64,000 nucleotides of DNA from an uncultured Bacteroidota bacterium (GTDB lineage: Bacteria > Bacteroidota > Bacteroidia > Flavobacteriales > Flavobacteriaceae): NCBI GenBank assembly GCA_902618245.1, contig CACMZR010000001.1, positions 1 to 64,000 of the forward strand, given 5' to 3'. A program made the position numbers and the translations under genes. Below, piece by piece: positions 36,622 through 46,531 of the stretch. The notes below the pieces were generated by a model. That model had not been told where the DNA came from. It did not search any database and saw only the letters and a program-made list of their open reading frames with translations. Each line of letters starts with the position of its first letter. The stretch's first letter is position 1.

Positions 36622-39035
36622 ATTTTACCTTTTTCGAGTTGGAGGGACATTTTTCTAATACGATCTTCTACACTTTCAGAAGAAAGCTTAGTTCTTATTC
36701 GATCAGTAATTATAGGAAAGGAAAATGGTGTAGGTTGACTGCAATCACGCCAAACTATTGATTGATTTTCAATATTTTCAAACACCTTTGTCATTCGGCC
36801 ACTTTCCATACCATGTTCAAAAGTTTCCTCAATAGCTTGCTGGTACAATAAATTGTCAGGTTCGTAATCTTTGAAAACATTATAAAAAAGTTGAGAACCA
36901 CTCTGTAGATGCTTACTTTTTACGGGTTTACCAGGGAAACCTTGAAATACTAACCCAGAAATTACAGCTATATCCCTAAAGCGACGTCTAGACATCTCGG
37001 ATATATTTATACTCCTCTCAATATCGTCGTTTAAATGGTTTTTTGTTAGTAAATTATTATCTAGAAAGTCTTCTTTTGAAAAAGTTTGATCTGACAATAG
37101 CTCAAATCCATAATCATTAAATGACATGCTAAAACTAATTGGTTTTAAAAGACTAATTCGATATGCTAAGAGGCTTGCCATCACTTCATGAATAGCATAT
37201 CCCTCAAATGGATAGAATATTGTATGAAACCCCTCTCTAGTTTCAAAGCGTTCAATTAAGAATTCTTTAGATTTTGGTATAATTGATTCCTTTTTTTGTT
37301 GATCAAAAATGGGACTTAATGCCCTAAATTCTGGACTATTTTTATTCGCTTCTTCGTAAAGTGCTTTTTTGAGTAAATTACTAAGATGTGCACTGAAGCT
37401 CATTCGTCCTCCCATCCATGAAGGGATTCTTGTTTTTTTAGATTTGGATTTACGCACAATCACTTCCATGTTACGGATTCTAATTAATTCTAAGTTTCGC
37501 CCGGAGAAGGTAAATATATCTCCGGGGATTAATTTTGATATAAACCATTCTTCAACAGATCCTAAATAACCTCCTTTTTGATATCTAACTTTTAATGTAG
37601 CATCACCCACTATTGTTCCAATAGAAAGACGATGACGCATTATTATTCCCTTATTTATTACTTTATATATTCCATTTTCCAGAATTGTTACTTTTTTATA
37701 TTCGTCATAATATTCTAAGCTCTGACTTCCTTTAACTAAAAAATTTAGTATCCACTGCCATTGTTTTTTTTTAATAGTTTGAAAACAAAATGTTTTTTTA
37801 ATTACAGGGAACAAGTCCTCTTGATCAAAGCCACTTCCAACAGCAAGTGTCATCAAAAATTGAAAAAGTACGTCATAACTATTAAGATAAGGGAGACGAT
37901 CTTCTATTTTATGTTTTTCGATTCCTCTTTGTAGGGCTAACGACTCAATTAGCTCCATAGCGTGAGTTGGAAGAAAATAAATTTTGCTTTTTGCTTTTGG
38001 TTGGTGTCCACTTCTACCTGCTCTCTGAATAAATCGACCTACACCTTTTGGACTACCTATTTGTATGCAATTTTCTACTGGTGAAAAGTCAACACCTAAA
38101 TCTAAACTCGAAGTGCAAACTACTACTTTAAGATTTTCTTTTCTAAGGGCGTCTTCTACCCATAATCGAATTTTTTTGTCAATGCTGCCGTGATGCATAG
38201 CAATATTTCCAGCAAGCTCTGGGTTTCCATCTAGAAGATGGTGATACCATATTTCGCATTGAGCACGTGTATTAGTAAAGATTAATGTAGTTTTATTTTT
38301 TTTAACTATTTCAAGTACATGAGACAAAAGATGAATTCCTAGGTGACCACGCCAAGGGAATCTTTCCATATTTTTTGGTAAAATTGATTCAACCTCTATT
38401 TTTTTTTGGATTTCTGCATTTACTGTTACAAAAGATTTTGAAGATCCCAATAAAATTTTGCTAGCTAAATCTTTATTTCCAATTGTGGCTGATATACCCC
38501 AAACTCTGAGATTAGGAAGAAAATAATTTAAGTATGCAATAGCTAATTCAATTTGAACACCTCTTTTTGTTCCCAAAAGCTCGTGCCATTCGTCTATTAC
38601 AATTACTTTCAGACTCTGGAGTGTTTTTTGATGGTCTTTAGTGCTTAACAAAAGGTGCAAACTCTCAGGTGTTGTTACAAGACCAAAAGAGGGTTTTCGT
38701 TTTTGATTTCCTCTTTCTTTTTGTGATGTGTCTCCTGTGCGTAGTGCAATTTTTAAATTAGGGTTTAAATCATTAGTCATTATTTGGATTGCTTTTTGAA
38801 TTTCTACAGCTAGAGCACGTAAGGGAGTTATCCATATTGCTTGGATACCAGTTTTATCTTTTTTCATTTTTAATGATTCTTCAATAATACCTCCCCATAT
38901 TGCATAGGTTTTTCCACTTCCAGTCGGAGCATGAAGAATTCCATCTTTTCCCTCAGAGTAAGCTTTCCAACATTCTTTTTGGAATTTTTGTGCATTCCAA
39001 CCCCTCTTTTTAAACCACTTTAATACTTTGTTCAC
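36618..39035 (-). CDS. ligase-associated Lhr-type DEXH helicase
   Basis: Lhr-core ATP-dependent DNA helicase, a 3'-5' translocase on single-stranded DNA. Motifs: Walker A HAPTGSGKTYAIWGG (near residue 40), VIDEWHELLGTKRG (DEWH box, the Lhr form), VWGISATIGN, IFTNTRAQCEIWYH, and IQRAGRSGHQPKAKSKIY. The Lhr-specific C-terminal domain (winged helix and beta-barrel) follows to residue 805. It overlaps both neighbours by 4 bases. In Pseudomonas putida the homologous four-gene set has been studied biochemically; the in vivo pathway is still unclear. Confidence 0.92.
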   Translation of the reverse strand: MNKVLKWFKKRGWNAQKFQKECWKAYSEGKDGILHAPTGSGKTYAIWGGIIEESLKMKKDKTGIQAIWITPLRALAVEIQKAIQIMTNDLNPNLKIALRTGDTSQKERGNQKRKPSFGLVTTPESLHLLLSTKDHQKTLQSLKVIVIDEWHELLGTKRGVQIELAIAYLNYFLPNLRVWGISATIGNKDLASKILLGSSKSFVTVNAEIQKKIEVESILPKNMERFPWRGHLGIHLLSHVLEIVKKNKTTLIFTNTRAQCEIWYHHLLDGNPELAGNIAMHHGSIDKKIRLWVEDALRKENLKVVVCTSSLDLGVDFSPVENCIQIGSPKGVGRFIQRAGRSGHQPKAKSKIYFLPTHAMELIESLALQRGIEKHKIEDRLPYLNSYDVLFQFLMTLAVGSGFDQEDLFPVIKKTFCFQTIKKKQWQWILNFLVKGSQSLEYYDEYKKVTILENGIYKVINKGIIMRHRLSIGTIVGDATLKVRYQKGGYLGSVEEWFISKLIPGDIFTFSGRNLELIRIRNMEVIVRKSKSKKTRIPSWMGGRMSFSAHLSNLLKKALYEEANKNSPEFRALSPIFDQQKKESIIPKSKEFLIERFETREGFHTIFYPFEGYAIHEVMASLLAYRISLLKPISFSMSFNDYGFELLSDQTFSKEDFLDNNLLTKNHLNDDIERSINISEMSRRRFRDIAVISGLVFQGFPGKPVKSKHLQSGSQLFYNVFKDYEPDNLLYQQAIEETFEHGMESGRMTKVFENIENQSIVWRDCSQPTPFSFPIITDRIRTKLSSESVEDRIRKMSLQLEKGKI

Positions 39036-40618
39036 CGAAAAAATTGTTTAAGATCATTTATAGTATTTGCATCGGCTATCTTTTTGTCATGACGCCAACG
39101 TAAAATCCTTGGGAAACGTACAGCAAAACCACTTTTGTGACGAGATGATGAAGCAATCCCCTCAAAAGCGATTTCAAAAACTAATTCTGGCTTTACTTGA
39201 CGAACAGGACCAAAACGATCAATAGTATTTTGTTTTATGAACCTATCAACTTTTCTTATTTCCATATCTGTTAGTCCAGAGTATGCCTTTGCAAAAGTTA
39301 CTAGTTTTTCATCATTCCATAGAGCAAAAGTATAATCTGTATAAAGGTTAGTTCGTCTACCATGTCCTCTCATAGCATAAGTTAGTACAGCATCAATTGT
39401 TTTTGGATCAGATTTCCACTTAAACCAAAAACCTTTCTTTCTCCCTACAGAATATATCGAATCTTTTTTCTTTATCATTAGGCCTTCACTAGATTTTTCG
39501 TCTGCTCTTTTTCTTTCCTCTTTAACCTTGTTCCAATTCTCAAAAAACATTACCTGAGATAAAAGTACAGGAGCATTGCAAACTATAATTTTTTTATAAA
39601 GAGATTCTAAAATTTGTTTTCGTCTTATTAAATGGTAATTTCTTATGTCATTTCCCTCCCATTCCAATATGTCATAAAGCATTATTACAATTGGAATTTC
39701 ATCCTGTAATTTTTTCGATACAGTTTTACGACCAATTCTTTTTTGCAAGTCATTAAAATATCCAATTTTATTTTCTTTATAGGGTAAAAGCTCTCCGTCT
39801 AAAACTGTACCATCTGGAATTAAACCAACTAGTGAACTAAGCTCGGGGAATTTATCAGTAATTAATTCTTCTCCACGACTCCACAAAAAATATTTCCCTT
39901 TTCTTATTATTAATTGGGATCTCATTCCATCCCATTTGTGTTCAAAACACCAATTTTGAACTAACTCTTTATCTTGGAAATCTTGATCAACTGGATAAGC
40001 TAAAAAAAATGGATAGGGTTGAGAAATTTGATCTTCAGGATTAGGATTAATTATTAGTTCTTCAAAAGTTGTAGTCATCGGTGACCATTGTCCCATTAGA
40101 CGGTGAGCTAAAATATTTTCTTCAATTTTGACTGCTTTTGAAAGAGCACGAGTCATAAGTTTTTGACTTATACCAATACGAAATCCTCCTGTCAGTATCT
40201 TATTAAAGACAAATTTTTCGTAGTTATTAAAACTCTTCCAACGGTTAAATACGTAACTTTTTTTCTCTTTTTCATCTTTATACTTTAAATTAATTATTTC
40301 TTTAATGCATTCAGATAGTGAAGGTGTTGTTAAATGAATTTCTTGAGGAACTGAAAGAGAAATAGTTTCGGCAAGGTCTCCTACAATATGATATGATTCC
40401 TCAAAAAGCCAATCCGGGACCTCTGCTAATTCTGAGGCCCAAATCCTCATTAAAGTCGAATTGAGTGGACGGGGAGGACGTCTATGGGACAAAAGTGCAA
40501 TTGCCCAAAGAGTGTCTTTTTGTGGCGTACTTTTAAAATAATTTTTTAGAATTTTTACCTTTTCATTAGTTCTATTAGTTCTATCTAATTCTTCAATTAG
40601 AGCTGCAAAACGTCTCAT
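39032..40618 (-). CDS. ATP-dependent DNA ligase (Lhr-associated type)
   Basis: Seals nicks with ATP. The adenylated Lys lies in CFEHKWDGMRSQL near residue 228 (KxDG motif I); motif III is LDGELLPY, motif IV is EGLMIKKKDS, motif V WFKWKSDP. An N-terminal DNA-binding domain with PPRPLNSTLMRIWASE precedes. 528 residues, typical of the bacterial Lhr-associated ligases and lacking the LigD polymerase or nuclease domains. Together with the exonuclease, helicase and phosphoesterase it suggests an end-processing and sealing pathway separate from the NAD-dependent replicative ligase. Confidence 0.94.
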   Translation of the reverse strand: MRRFAALIEELDRTNRTNEKVKILKNYFKSTPQKDTLWAIALLSHRRPPRPLNSTLMRIWASELAEVPDWLFEESYHIVGDLAETISLSVPQEIHLTTPSLSECIKEIINLKYKDEKEKKSYVFNRWKSFNNYEKFVFNKILTGGFRIGISQKLMTRALSKAVKIEENILAHRLMGQWSPMTTTFEELIINPNPEDQISQPYPFFLAYPVDQDFQDKELVQNWCFEHKWDGMRSQLIIRKGKYFLWSRGEELITDKFPELSSLVGLIPDGTVLDGELLPYKENKIGYFNDLQKRIGRKTVSKKLQDEIPIVIMLYDILEWEGNDIRNYHLIRRKQILESLYKKIIVCNAPVLLSQVMFFENWNKVKEERKRADEKSSEGLMIKKKDSIYSVGRKKGFWFKWKSDPKTIDAVLTYAMRGHGRRTNLYTDYTFALWNDEKLVTFAKAYSGLTDMEIRKVDRFIKQNTIDRFGPVRQVKPELVFEIAFEGIASSSRHKSGFAVRFPRILRWRHDKKIADANTINDLKQFFR

Positions 40619-41617
40619 TTAAATTACTTCAGAATCAATAGTTTCAACTTCATATTTTGTTTTTTCAGTACGAGCATTCCAACCATTTTCCTTTAGATAA
40701 CGAGCAAAAATATCCGTGTAGCCATGAGTAGTAATTATATCTTCACAACCTGTAGCTTTTATGACTGATAATAACCCTTCCCAATCTGCATGATCCGATA
40801 ATACAAATGAACGATCAACAGCACGTCTTCTTCTAGCTCCTCTAAAAGCCATCCATCCTGAAGCATAGCCTGTTGAAATTTTCCCGAGTTTTTTTACCCA
40901 GGTGCTACCCATTACAGCTGGTGGAGCGAGAACCAAATTCCCTTCAATTTCTGCTTTTTTAGTATCACGCGTTATTAACTCAGTTTTAGGGAAGTCGATG
41001 AATTGCCGTAATATATTAGTCATTTTTTCTGTTGCTCCGTGGGTAAAGATTTTCCCTGTTTGACAATCAATATGTTTTAAAAGCCTTTGTACTTTCCCAA
41101 GAGAGTAACCCATTAACAAGCTTGTAACTTTATTTGACTTGTTATTTGCCCACCATCTATTTATGTCATCGTGAACACTTACTGGTTTTTCCCATTTAAA
41201 GACAGGTAAACCGAAAGTGCACTCAGTTATAAAAGTGTTACACCTAATGAGTTCAAAAGGAGTAGAGATTCCATCAACTTGAGTTTTATAATCTCCAGTA
41301 AAAACCCATACCTCACCTTTATATTCAACTCTAATTTGTGATGACCCTGGAACATGTCCTGCAGGGTGAAAAGAAAATTTCACACCATTTATTTGAAATG
41401 TTTCACCATATTTTTTACCAGTTACTAAAATCTTTCCAAGCCTGTGAGTAATTATGGGGACATTAATTTCATGTGTTATATAACGTTTGCTACCCCATCT
41501 GGCGTGATCAGAATGGCCATGAGAAATTATTGCTTTATCTACCCCTCTCCAAGGATCCAAATAAACATCAGCTTGTTTGCAGTAAATTCCTTTTTTTGTG
41601 AATTCAAGTAACGGCAT
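40619..41617 (-). CDS. ligase-associated exonuclease (metallo-beta-lactamase fold)
   Basis: Member of the SNM1-like beta-CASP group acting on DNA ends. The metal motif is SHGHSDHARW (HxHxDH), preceded by DVYLDPWRGVDKAI; FTGDYKTQ and FVLSDHADWEGL are further conserved parts. 332 residues, full length. It is the first gene of the leftward repair operon (exonuclease, ligase, helicase, PdeM), with its stop immediately next to the ligase start codon. It is divergent from dnaE with a 113-base spacer. Confidence 0.92.
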   Translation of the reverse strand: MPLLEFTKKGIYCKQADVYLDPWRGVDKAIISHGHSDHARWGSKRYITHEINVPIITHRLGKILVTGKKYGETFQINGVKFSFHPAGHVPGSSQIRVEYKGEVWVFTGDYKTQVDGISTPFELIRCNTFITECTFGLPVFKWEKPVSVHDDINRWWANNKSNKVTSLLMGYSLGKVQRLLKHIDCQTGKIFTHGATEKMTNILRQFIDFPKTELITRDTKKAEIEGNLVLAPPAVMGSTWVKKLGKISTGYASGWMAFRGARRRRAVDRSFVLSDHADWEGLLSVIKATGCEDIITTHGYTDIFARYLKENGWNARTEKTKYEVETIDSEVI

Positions 41618-41656
41618 TTTAAATTTTTCTTTTTCGGTTGGAAGTTACGAAAAAGG

Positions 41657-41669
41657 AAAAAAAAAAAAA
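41657..41669 (+). repeat. 13-base A homopolymer
   Basis: Thirteen consecutive A residues in the spacer between the exonuclease gene and dnaE, about 40 bases upstream of the exonuclease start and 62 upstream of dnaE. Such tracts are slippage-prone and could affect either promoter; equally, it may just be A+T-rich spacer. Confidence 0.7.
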
Positions 41670-41730
41670 CGTTGATAAATGTCAATAACTCTCTTTCGGT
41701 CAACCTTAATATTTTTTTATTTTAGATTCG

Positions 41731-44700
41731 ATGTATTTGATTTTTGATACCGAAACTACAGGATTACCGAAACGTTGGGATGCACCTTTAAATGACCTTG
41801 ATAATTGGCCTCGTTGTGTTCAAGTTGCGTGGCAAATCCACGACAATAAAGGCGAATTAGTCTCTCAAAAAAGTTTTTTAATAAAACCAGACGGATTTAT
41901 TATTCCATATGAATCCGAAAAAGTACATGGTATTTCCACTGCTCTAGCACATAAACAAGGAGCTAGTTTAGAACAAGTATTGGATGAGTTTTACAATGCT
42001 GTAGTTAAAGTAGAATTTTTGGTTGGACATAATATTTCATTCGATCGTAATATTTTAGGAGCTGAATTCTTGCGTTTAGGTATAAATGATGTTTTAGCAG
42101 AAAAAAAGCTTATTGATACTTGTAACGATGAAACAGGAAATCTATGTAAAATAAAAGGTGGGCGTGGAGGAAAATTCAAGTTTCCAACTCTTAGTGAACT
42201 ATATGTTTTTGTGTTCAAAGAAAATTTTGATGAAGCACATAATGCAGCTGCTGATGTTGAGGCAACTTCTCGTGTTTTTTTAGAGTTATTAAGATTAGAT
42301 AAATTACACCCTTCAGTTTTTGAAAATCAAAAATTAGAAACAGCTGAAATACTTGAAAAAAGAAATCCTTTTCAATTAATTGGGTTAACCCATCAAAATT
42401 TTAGATTGGCTTCTAATGCTATTAAAAATGAAAAAGCTACCGATAAAATTGATAATGGTAAAAGTATTTCAGATAGTTATTTATCAGATTCCTCTTTCGT
42501 TCATTTACATAATCACTCGCAATTTTCGGTCTTGCAATCTACTTCAAGAATAAATCAATTAGTAGAAGCTGCAGCAAAAGATAATATGCCAGCTATTGCA
42601 CTTACTGATCATGGAAACTTAATGGGTGCATTTCATTTTATAAAAGCAATAAATAAATATAATTCAAATGTTAGTAATGATAAAAAAATAAAACCTATAG
42701 TTGGTTGTGAATTTTATGTTTGTGACGATCATAATGATAAGACAAGAAGAAATGACGGATACCAAATTATTTTCTTAGCCAAAAATAAAAAAGGGTATCA
42801 TAATTTGGCGAAACTTACTTCCTTATCTTATGTTGATGGGTTTTATTATGTTCCAAGGATTGATAAAAAGTTAGTTGAATTATATAAACAACATTTAATT
42901 GTTCTTACAGGGAATATGTATGGAGAAATACCGTCAAAAATACTCAATTTGGGGGATAGTCAAGCTGAAGAAGCTCTACACTGGTGGCACAGTCAATTTG
43001 GAGATGACTTGTATATCGAATTAATGAGGCACGGAGAGGAGGGTGAAGATAGAGCAAACGAACAACTTATTTATTTTTCTAAAAAATATAATATTCCTGT
43101 TATTGCTACCAATAATACTTACTATGTTAATAAAGAAGAAGCAAACGCCCATGATATTTTACTATGTGTAAAGGAAGGAGAAAAGCAAGCGACACCAATT
43201 GGAAAAGGTAGAGGATTTCGATATGGTCTTCCTAACCAAGAATATTATTTTAAGTCCACAAATGAGATGAAAAGCTTATTTAGTGATTTGCCTCAGGCAA
43301 TAACAAATATTAGAAAACTAGTTGATAAAATTGAACCATTTGAATTGTCTAGAGATGTATTACTCCCAAAATTCGAGATTCCAGAAAAGTATCAAATAAA
43401 AGATGACATTGATAGTAAAAACAGTGAGAATAGATATTTACGTTATCTAACCTATAAAGGTGCTAAAGAAAGATATTTTGATTTAACTACTGAAATAAAG
43501 GACAGAATCGATTTTGAATTGGACGTAATCGCTAAAACAGGTTACCCTGGGTATTTTTTAATTGTTCAGGATTTTATTAATGCTGCAAGAAACATGAATG
43601 TTTCTGTTGGGCCAGGCAGAGGATCTGCTGCGGGTTCTGTAGTAGCATACAGTTTAAAAATTACAAACATTGATCCAATAAAATACAATCTTCTATTTGA
43701 GCGTTTTTTAAATCCAGATCGTGTAAGTATGCCCGATATAGATATTGATTTTGACGATGAAGGAAGATCACTTGTTATGGATTATGTAATAGAAAAATAT
43801 GGCTCTAATCAAGTAGCTCAGATCATCACTTACGGAACTATGGCAGCTAAGTCTTCAATACGTGATACCGCTAGAGTTTTAGATTTGCCTCTTGGAGAAG
43901 CAGATAGAATAGCTAAACTATTACCCAACATTAAATTGGAAAAAATCTTTAATTCAACACAAGATGAACTTAAAGAAAATCTTCGATCAGAAGAAATATC
44001 AAGAGTTAATGAGATTAAAGATTTAGCGAATGAGGATTCAATTTCTGGACAAACAATACAGCAAGCAAAGATCCTTGAAGGTTCATTGCGGAATACTGGT
44101 ATTCATGCATGTGGAGTCATCATAACACCAGACGATATAACACAATTTGTCCCTGTTGCTACAGCAAAAGACTCTGAATTGTACGTAACCCAATTTGACA
44201 ATTCAGTTGTTGAAGATGCGGGACTTTTAAAAATGGATTTTTTAGGACTAAAGACGTTGACTCTAATTAAAGACACTGTCAAATTAGTAAAATATAAATA
44301 TAATGTTGAGCTTAATCCAGACAGTTTCCCCTTAGACGATCAAAAAACTTATGAGCTTTTTCAAAGAGGAGAAACGGTTGGTATTTTTCAGTATGAGTCA
44401 GCGGGAATGCAAAAGTATTTAAAAGATTTAAAGCCAACAGTATTTGGTGATTTGATTGCAATGAATGCACTTTACCGTCCGGGACCTCTAGAATACATAC
44501 CATCTTTTGTAGATCGTAAAAATGGGAATGAAAAAATCTCCTACGATTTGCCTGTTATGGAGGAATATCTCAAAGAGACGTATGGAATTACTGTTTATCA
44601 AGAGCAGGTGATGCTATTATCTCAAAAGCTTGCAAATTTTTCTAAAGGTGATGCAGATATTTTAAGAAAGGCCATGGGGAAAAAGATTTTTACATTGCTA

Positions 44701-46050
44701 CAAAAATTGAAACCACAATTTATTAATGGGGGAAAAAAGAATGGTCATCCAGAAGATATATTAGAGAAAATATGGAAAGATTGGGAAGCCTTTGCTGCAT
44801 ATGCATTCAATAAATCCCATTCAACTTGCTATGCTTGGATTGGATTTCAAACAGCCTATCTTAAAGCCCATTATCCTGCTGAGTATATGGCAGCAGTCCT
44901 TTCAAACAATATGAATGATATTAAACAAGTCACCTTTTTCATGGAAGAGTGTCGACGGATGGGCTTAAAAGTGTTAGGGCCAGATGTCAACGAATCATTT
45001 TACAAATTTACAGTTAATGAAGACAAAGCGATTCGTTTTGGAATGGGAGCCATAAAAGGAGTTGGGAGAAGTGCAGTTGAGACTATTATTAATAATCGAA
45101 AAAAAGAAAAATACAATTCTATTTTTGATCTCGTGAAAAGAATTGATTTAAGAGCAGCGAATAAAAAGACCTTTGAGAATTTAGTTCTTGCTGGAGGATT
45201 AGATTCTTTTGAAAATACACACCGAGCGCAATATTTTAATGTAGATAGTGATGGGAGCATATTTTTAGAAAAAGTAATGCGATTTGGATCTAAATACCAA
45301 GAAAATTTAAATTCATCCCAAACAAGTCTTTTTAACGAGGAAACAAAAAACTACTACCAAGATCTTAATATTCCAAGTTGCGATAATTGGAGTAATTTAA
45401 TTCGTTTAAAAAAAGAAAAAGAGGTAGTTGGAATTTATATTTCCTCTCACCCATTGGATGATTTTAATCTTGCTATGGACCATTTTGTTTCAATATCACT
45501 AAATCATTTAGGTGATTTGGAAAATCATGTCAATAGAGAGCTAAGTGTAGGGGGAATTGTTAACGAAGTGGAACATCTCGAAAGTAGGGCAGGAAAAAGC
45601 TGGGCTCGATTTACTTTGGAAGATTTCACCGATCTATATGAATTTAGGATTTTTGGAGAAGATTATTTGAAATACCGGCACTTTCTTGTAAGTAATCAGT
45701 TTATTAGAATCAGAATAATGATTCGGGAGGGTTGGATCAACAAAGAAACAGGAAAAATAGGTTCACCTAGAATACAATATTTAAATTTTGAAATGCTTGA
45801 AAACACAATAGAAAATAATGCTAAAAAAATTACACTCAATATAGATGTTAAAAAGCTGAAAAAAGAAAAAATTGATGACTTGCAGAATTATCTTAAATCT
45901 TTTAAAGGTGACAAACCGTTGTATTTTAATCTATATGATTCTGAAAAAAAAGTAAAACTCACATTGAATAGTAGAAAACAAAAAGTTAAAATTACTTCTG
46001 AGTTTCTTAACGAACTGAAAGGGCAGGAATGGTTGTATAAGCTAAACTAA
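41731..46050 (+). CDS. dnaE: DNA polymerase III alpha subunit with N-terminal proofreading exonuclease
   Basis: Replicative polymerase with its own 3'-5' exonuclease. Residues 1-190 are a DnaQ-like DEDDh exonuclease: LIFDTETTG (Asp6, Glu8), HNISFDRN, and HNAAADVEAT. A PHP domain begins near residue 250 (HLHNHSQFSVL, IALTDHGNLMG, with the first HxH motif intact). The polymerase core has VGPGRGSAAGSVVAYS (near 630) and the catalytic aspartates in PDIDIDFDDEGR (near 670). A helix-hairpin-helix and OB-fold tail follow to 1439 residues. This fused form is usual in Bacteroidota, so no separate dnaQ is needed. Confidence 0.96.
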   Translation: MYLIFDTETTGLPKRWDAPLNDLDNWPRCVQVAWQIHDNKGELVSQKSFLIKPDGFIIPYESEKVHGISTALAHKQGASLEQVLDEFYNAVVKVEFLVGHNISFDRNILGAEFLRLGINDVLAEKKLIDTCNDETGNLCKIKGGRGGKFKFPTLSELYVFVFKENFDEAHNAAADVEATSRVFLELLRLDKLHPSVFENQKLETAEILEKRNPFQLIGLTHQNFRLASNAIKNEKATDKIDNGKSISDSYLSDSSFVHLHNHSQFSVLQSTSRINQLVEAAAKDNMPAIALTDHGNLMGAFHFIKAINKYNSNVSNDKKIKPIVGCEFYVCDDHNDKTRRNDGYQIIFLAKNKKGYHNLAKLTSLSYVDGFYYVPRIDKKLVELYKQHLIVLTGNMYGEIPSKILNLGDSQAEEALHWWHSQFGDDLYIELMRHGEEGEDRANEQLIYFSKKYNIPVIATNNTYYVNKEEANAHDILLCVKEGEKQATPIGKGRGFRYGLPNQEYYFKSTNEMKSLFSDLPQAITNIRKLVDKIEPFELSRDVLLPKFEIPEKYQIKDDIDSKNSENRYLRYLTYKGAKERYFDLTTEIKDRIDFELDVIAKTGYPGYFLIVQDFINAARNMNVSVGPGRGSAAGSVVAYSLKITNIDPIKYNLLFERFLNPDRVSMPDIDIDFDDEGRSLVMDYVIEKYGSNQVAQIITYGTMAAKSSIRDTARVLDLPLGEADRIAKLLPNIKLEKIFNSTQDELKENLRSEEISRVNEIKDLANEDSISGQTIQQAKILEGSLRNTGIHACGVIITPDDITQFVPVATAKDSELYVTQFDNSVVEDAGLLKMDFLGLKTLTLIKDTVKLVKYKYNVELNPDSFPLDDQKTYELFQRGETVGIFQYESAGMQKYLKDLKPTVFGDLIAMNALYRPGPLEYIPSFVDRKNGNEKISYDLPVMEEYLKETYGITVYQEQVMLLSQKLANFSKGDADILRKAMGKKIFTLLQKLKPQFINGGKKNGHPEDILEKIWKDWEAFAAYAFNKSHSTCYAWIGFQTAYLKAHYPAEYMAAVLSNNMNDIKQVTFFMEECRRMGLKVLGPDVNESFYKFTVNEDKAIRFGMGAIKGVGRSAVETIINNRKKEKYNSIFDLVKRIDLRAANKKTFENLVLAGGLDSFENTHRAQYFNVDSDGSIFLEKVMRFGSKYQENLNSSQTSLFNEETKNYYQDLNIPSCDNWSNLIRLKKEKEVVGIYISSHPLDDFNLAMDHFVSISLNHLGDLENHVNRELSVGGIVNEVEHLESRAGKSWARFTLEDFTDLYEFRIFGEDYLKYRHFLVSNQFIRIRIMIREGWINKETGKIGSPRIQYLNFEMLENTIENNAKKITLNIDVKKLKKEKIDDLQNYLKSFKGDKPLYFNLYDSEKKVKLTLNSRKQKVKITSEFLNELKGQEWLYKLN

Positions 46051-46122
46051 TTAATTATAGAAACGTATTCTATGATAAATAAATTTGATTTAAACTGATA
46101 TACATCAGATAAAAAAAACAAT

Positions 46123-46130
46123 TAAATTTG
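46123..46130 (+). promoter_or_regulatory. candidate -7 box for trxA
   Basis: TAAATTTG, exact TAnnTTTG, 18 bases before the trxA ATG. The nearest TTG upstream is 35 bases away, too far for a normal -33 element. Confidence 0.4.
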
Positions 46131-46148
46131 GCACATAAAAATTGAATT

Positions 46149-46466
46149 ATGGCATTAGAAATTACAGATGCAACTTTTGAAGACGTAGTTTTAAAATCAG
46201 ATAAACCCGTTTTAGTGGATTTTTGGGCAGCATGGTGTGGTCCCTGTAGAATGGTAGGACCAATCATTGAGGAACTAAGTAATGACTACGCTGGCAAAGC
46301 TGTTGTTGGAAAAGTTGATGTAGATGCAAACCAAGAGTTTGCTGCAAAATATGGAGTAAGAAATATTCCAACTGTTTTAGTATTTGACAAGGGAGAGTTA
46401 ATTGGAAGACATGTAGGTGTTTCCCCGAAGACAACATACCAAGGTGCAATAGACGCTGCTTTGTAA
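46149..46466 (+). CDS. trxA: thioredoxin
   Basis: Small cytoplasmic disulfide reductase. The active site is WAAWCGPCRMVGP with Cys30 and Cys33; the cis-proline is in RNIPTVLVFDKGE. 105 residues, full length and without a signal peptide. It has its own promoter-like box, stands alone between dnaE and tRNA-Asp, and looks entirely ordinary. Confidence 0.97.
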   Translation: MALEITDATFEDVVLKSDKPVLVDFWAAWCGPCRMVGPIIEELSNDYAGKAVVGKVDVDANQEFAAKYGVRNIPTVLVFDKGELIGRHVGVSPKTTYQGAIDAAL

Positions 46467-46484
46467 AAATCTTTTCACAATTTA

Positions 46485-46517
46485 TTGTCAGGATATTCAA
46501 AATCAAGTGTATATTAG
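46485..46517 (+). promoter_or_regulatory. candidate promoter of tRNA-Asp
   Basis: TTG at 46485-46487, then 22 bases, then TATATTAG at 46510-46517 (one mismatch to TAnnTTTG). The predicted start would be about 8 bases before the mature tRNA. Confidence 0.4.
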
Positions 46518-46531
46518 CGTTCTTTTGAAAT

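Noticed and set aside
32614-41617. Repair block as a phage-defence island
   Set aside because: All genes match the known ligase-associated damage response set plus mfd; no defence-type effector or mobile element is nearby.
41731-42300. Exonuclease part of dnaE as a separate dnaQ gene merged by assembly error
   Set aside because: The frame is continuous, the linker is normal and the fused architecture is known in Bacteroidota.
46070-46267. Minus-strand frame overlapping the trxA promoter and start
   Set aside because: It is antisense to trxA and its upstream region with no protein-like features; a shadow frame.
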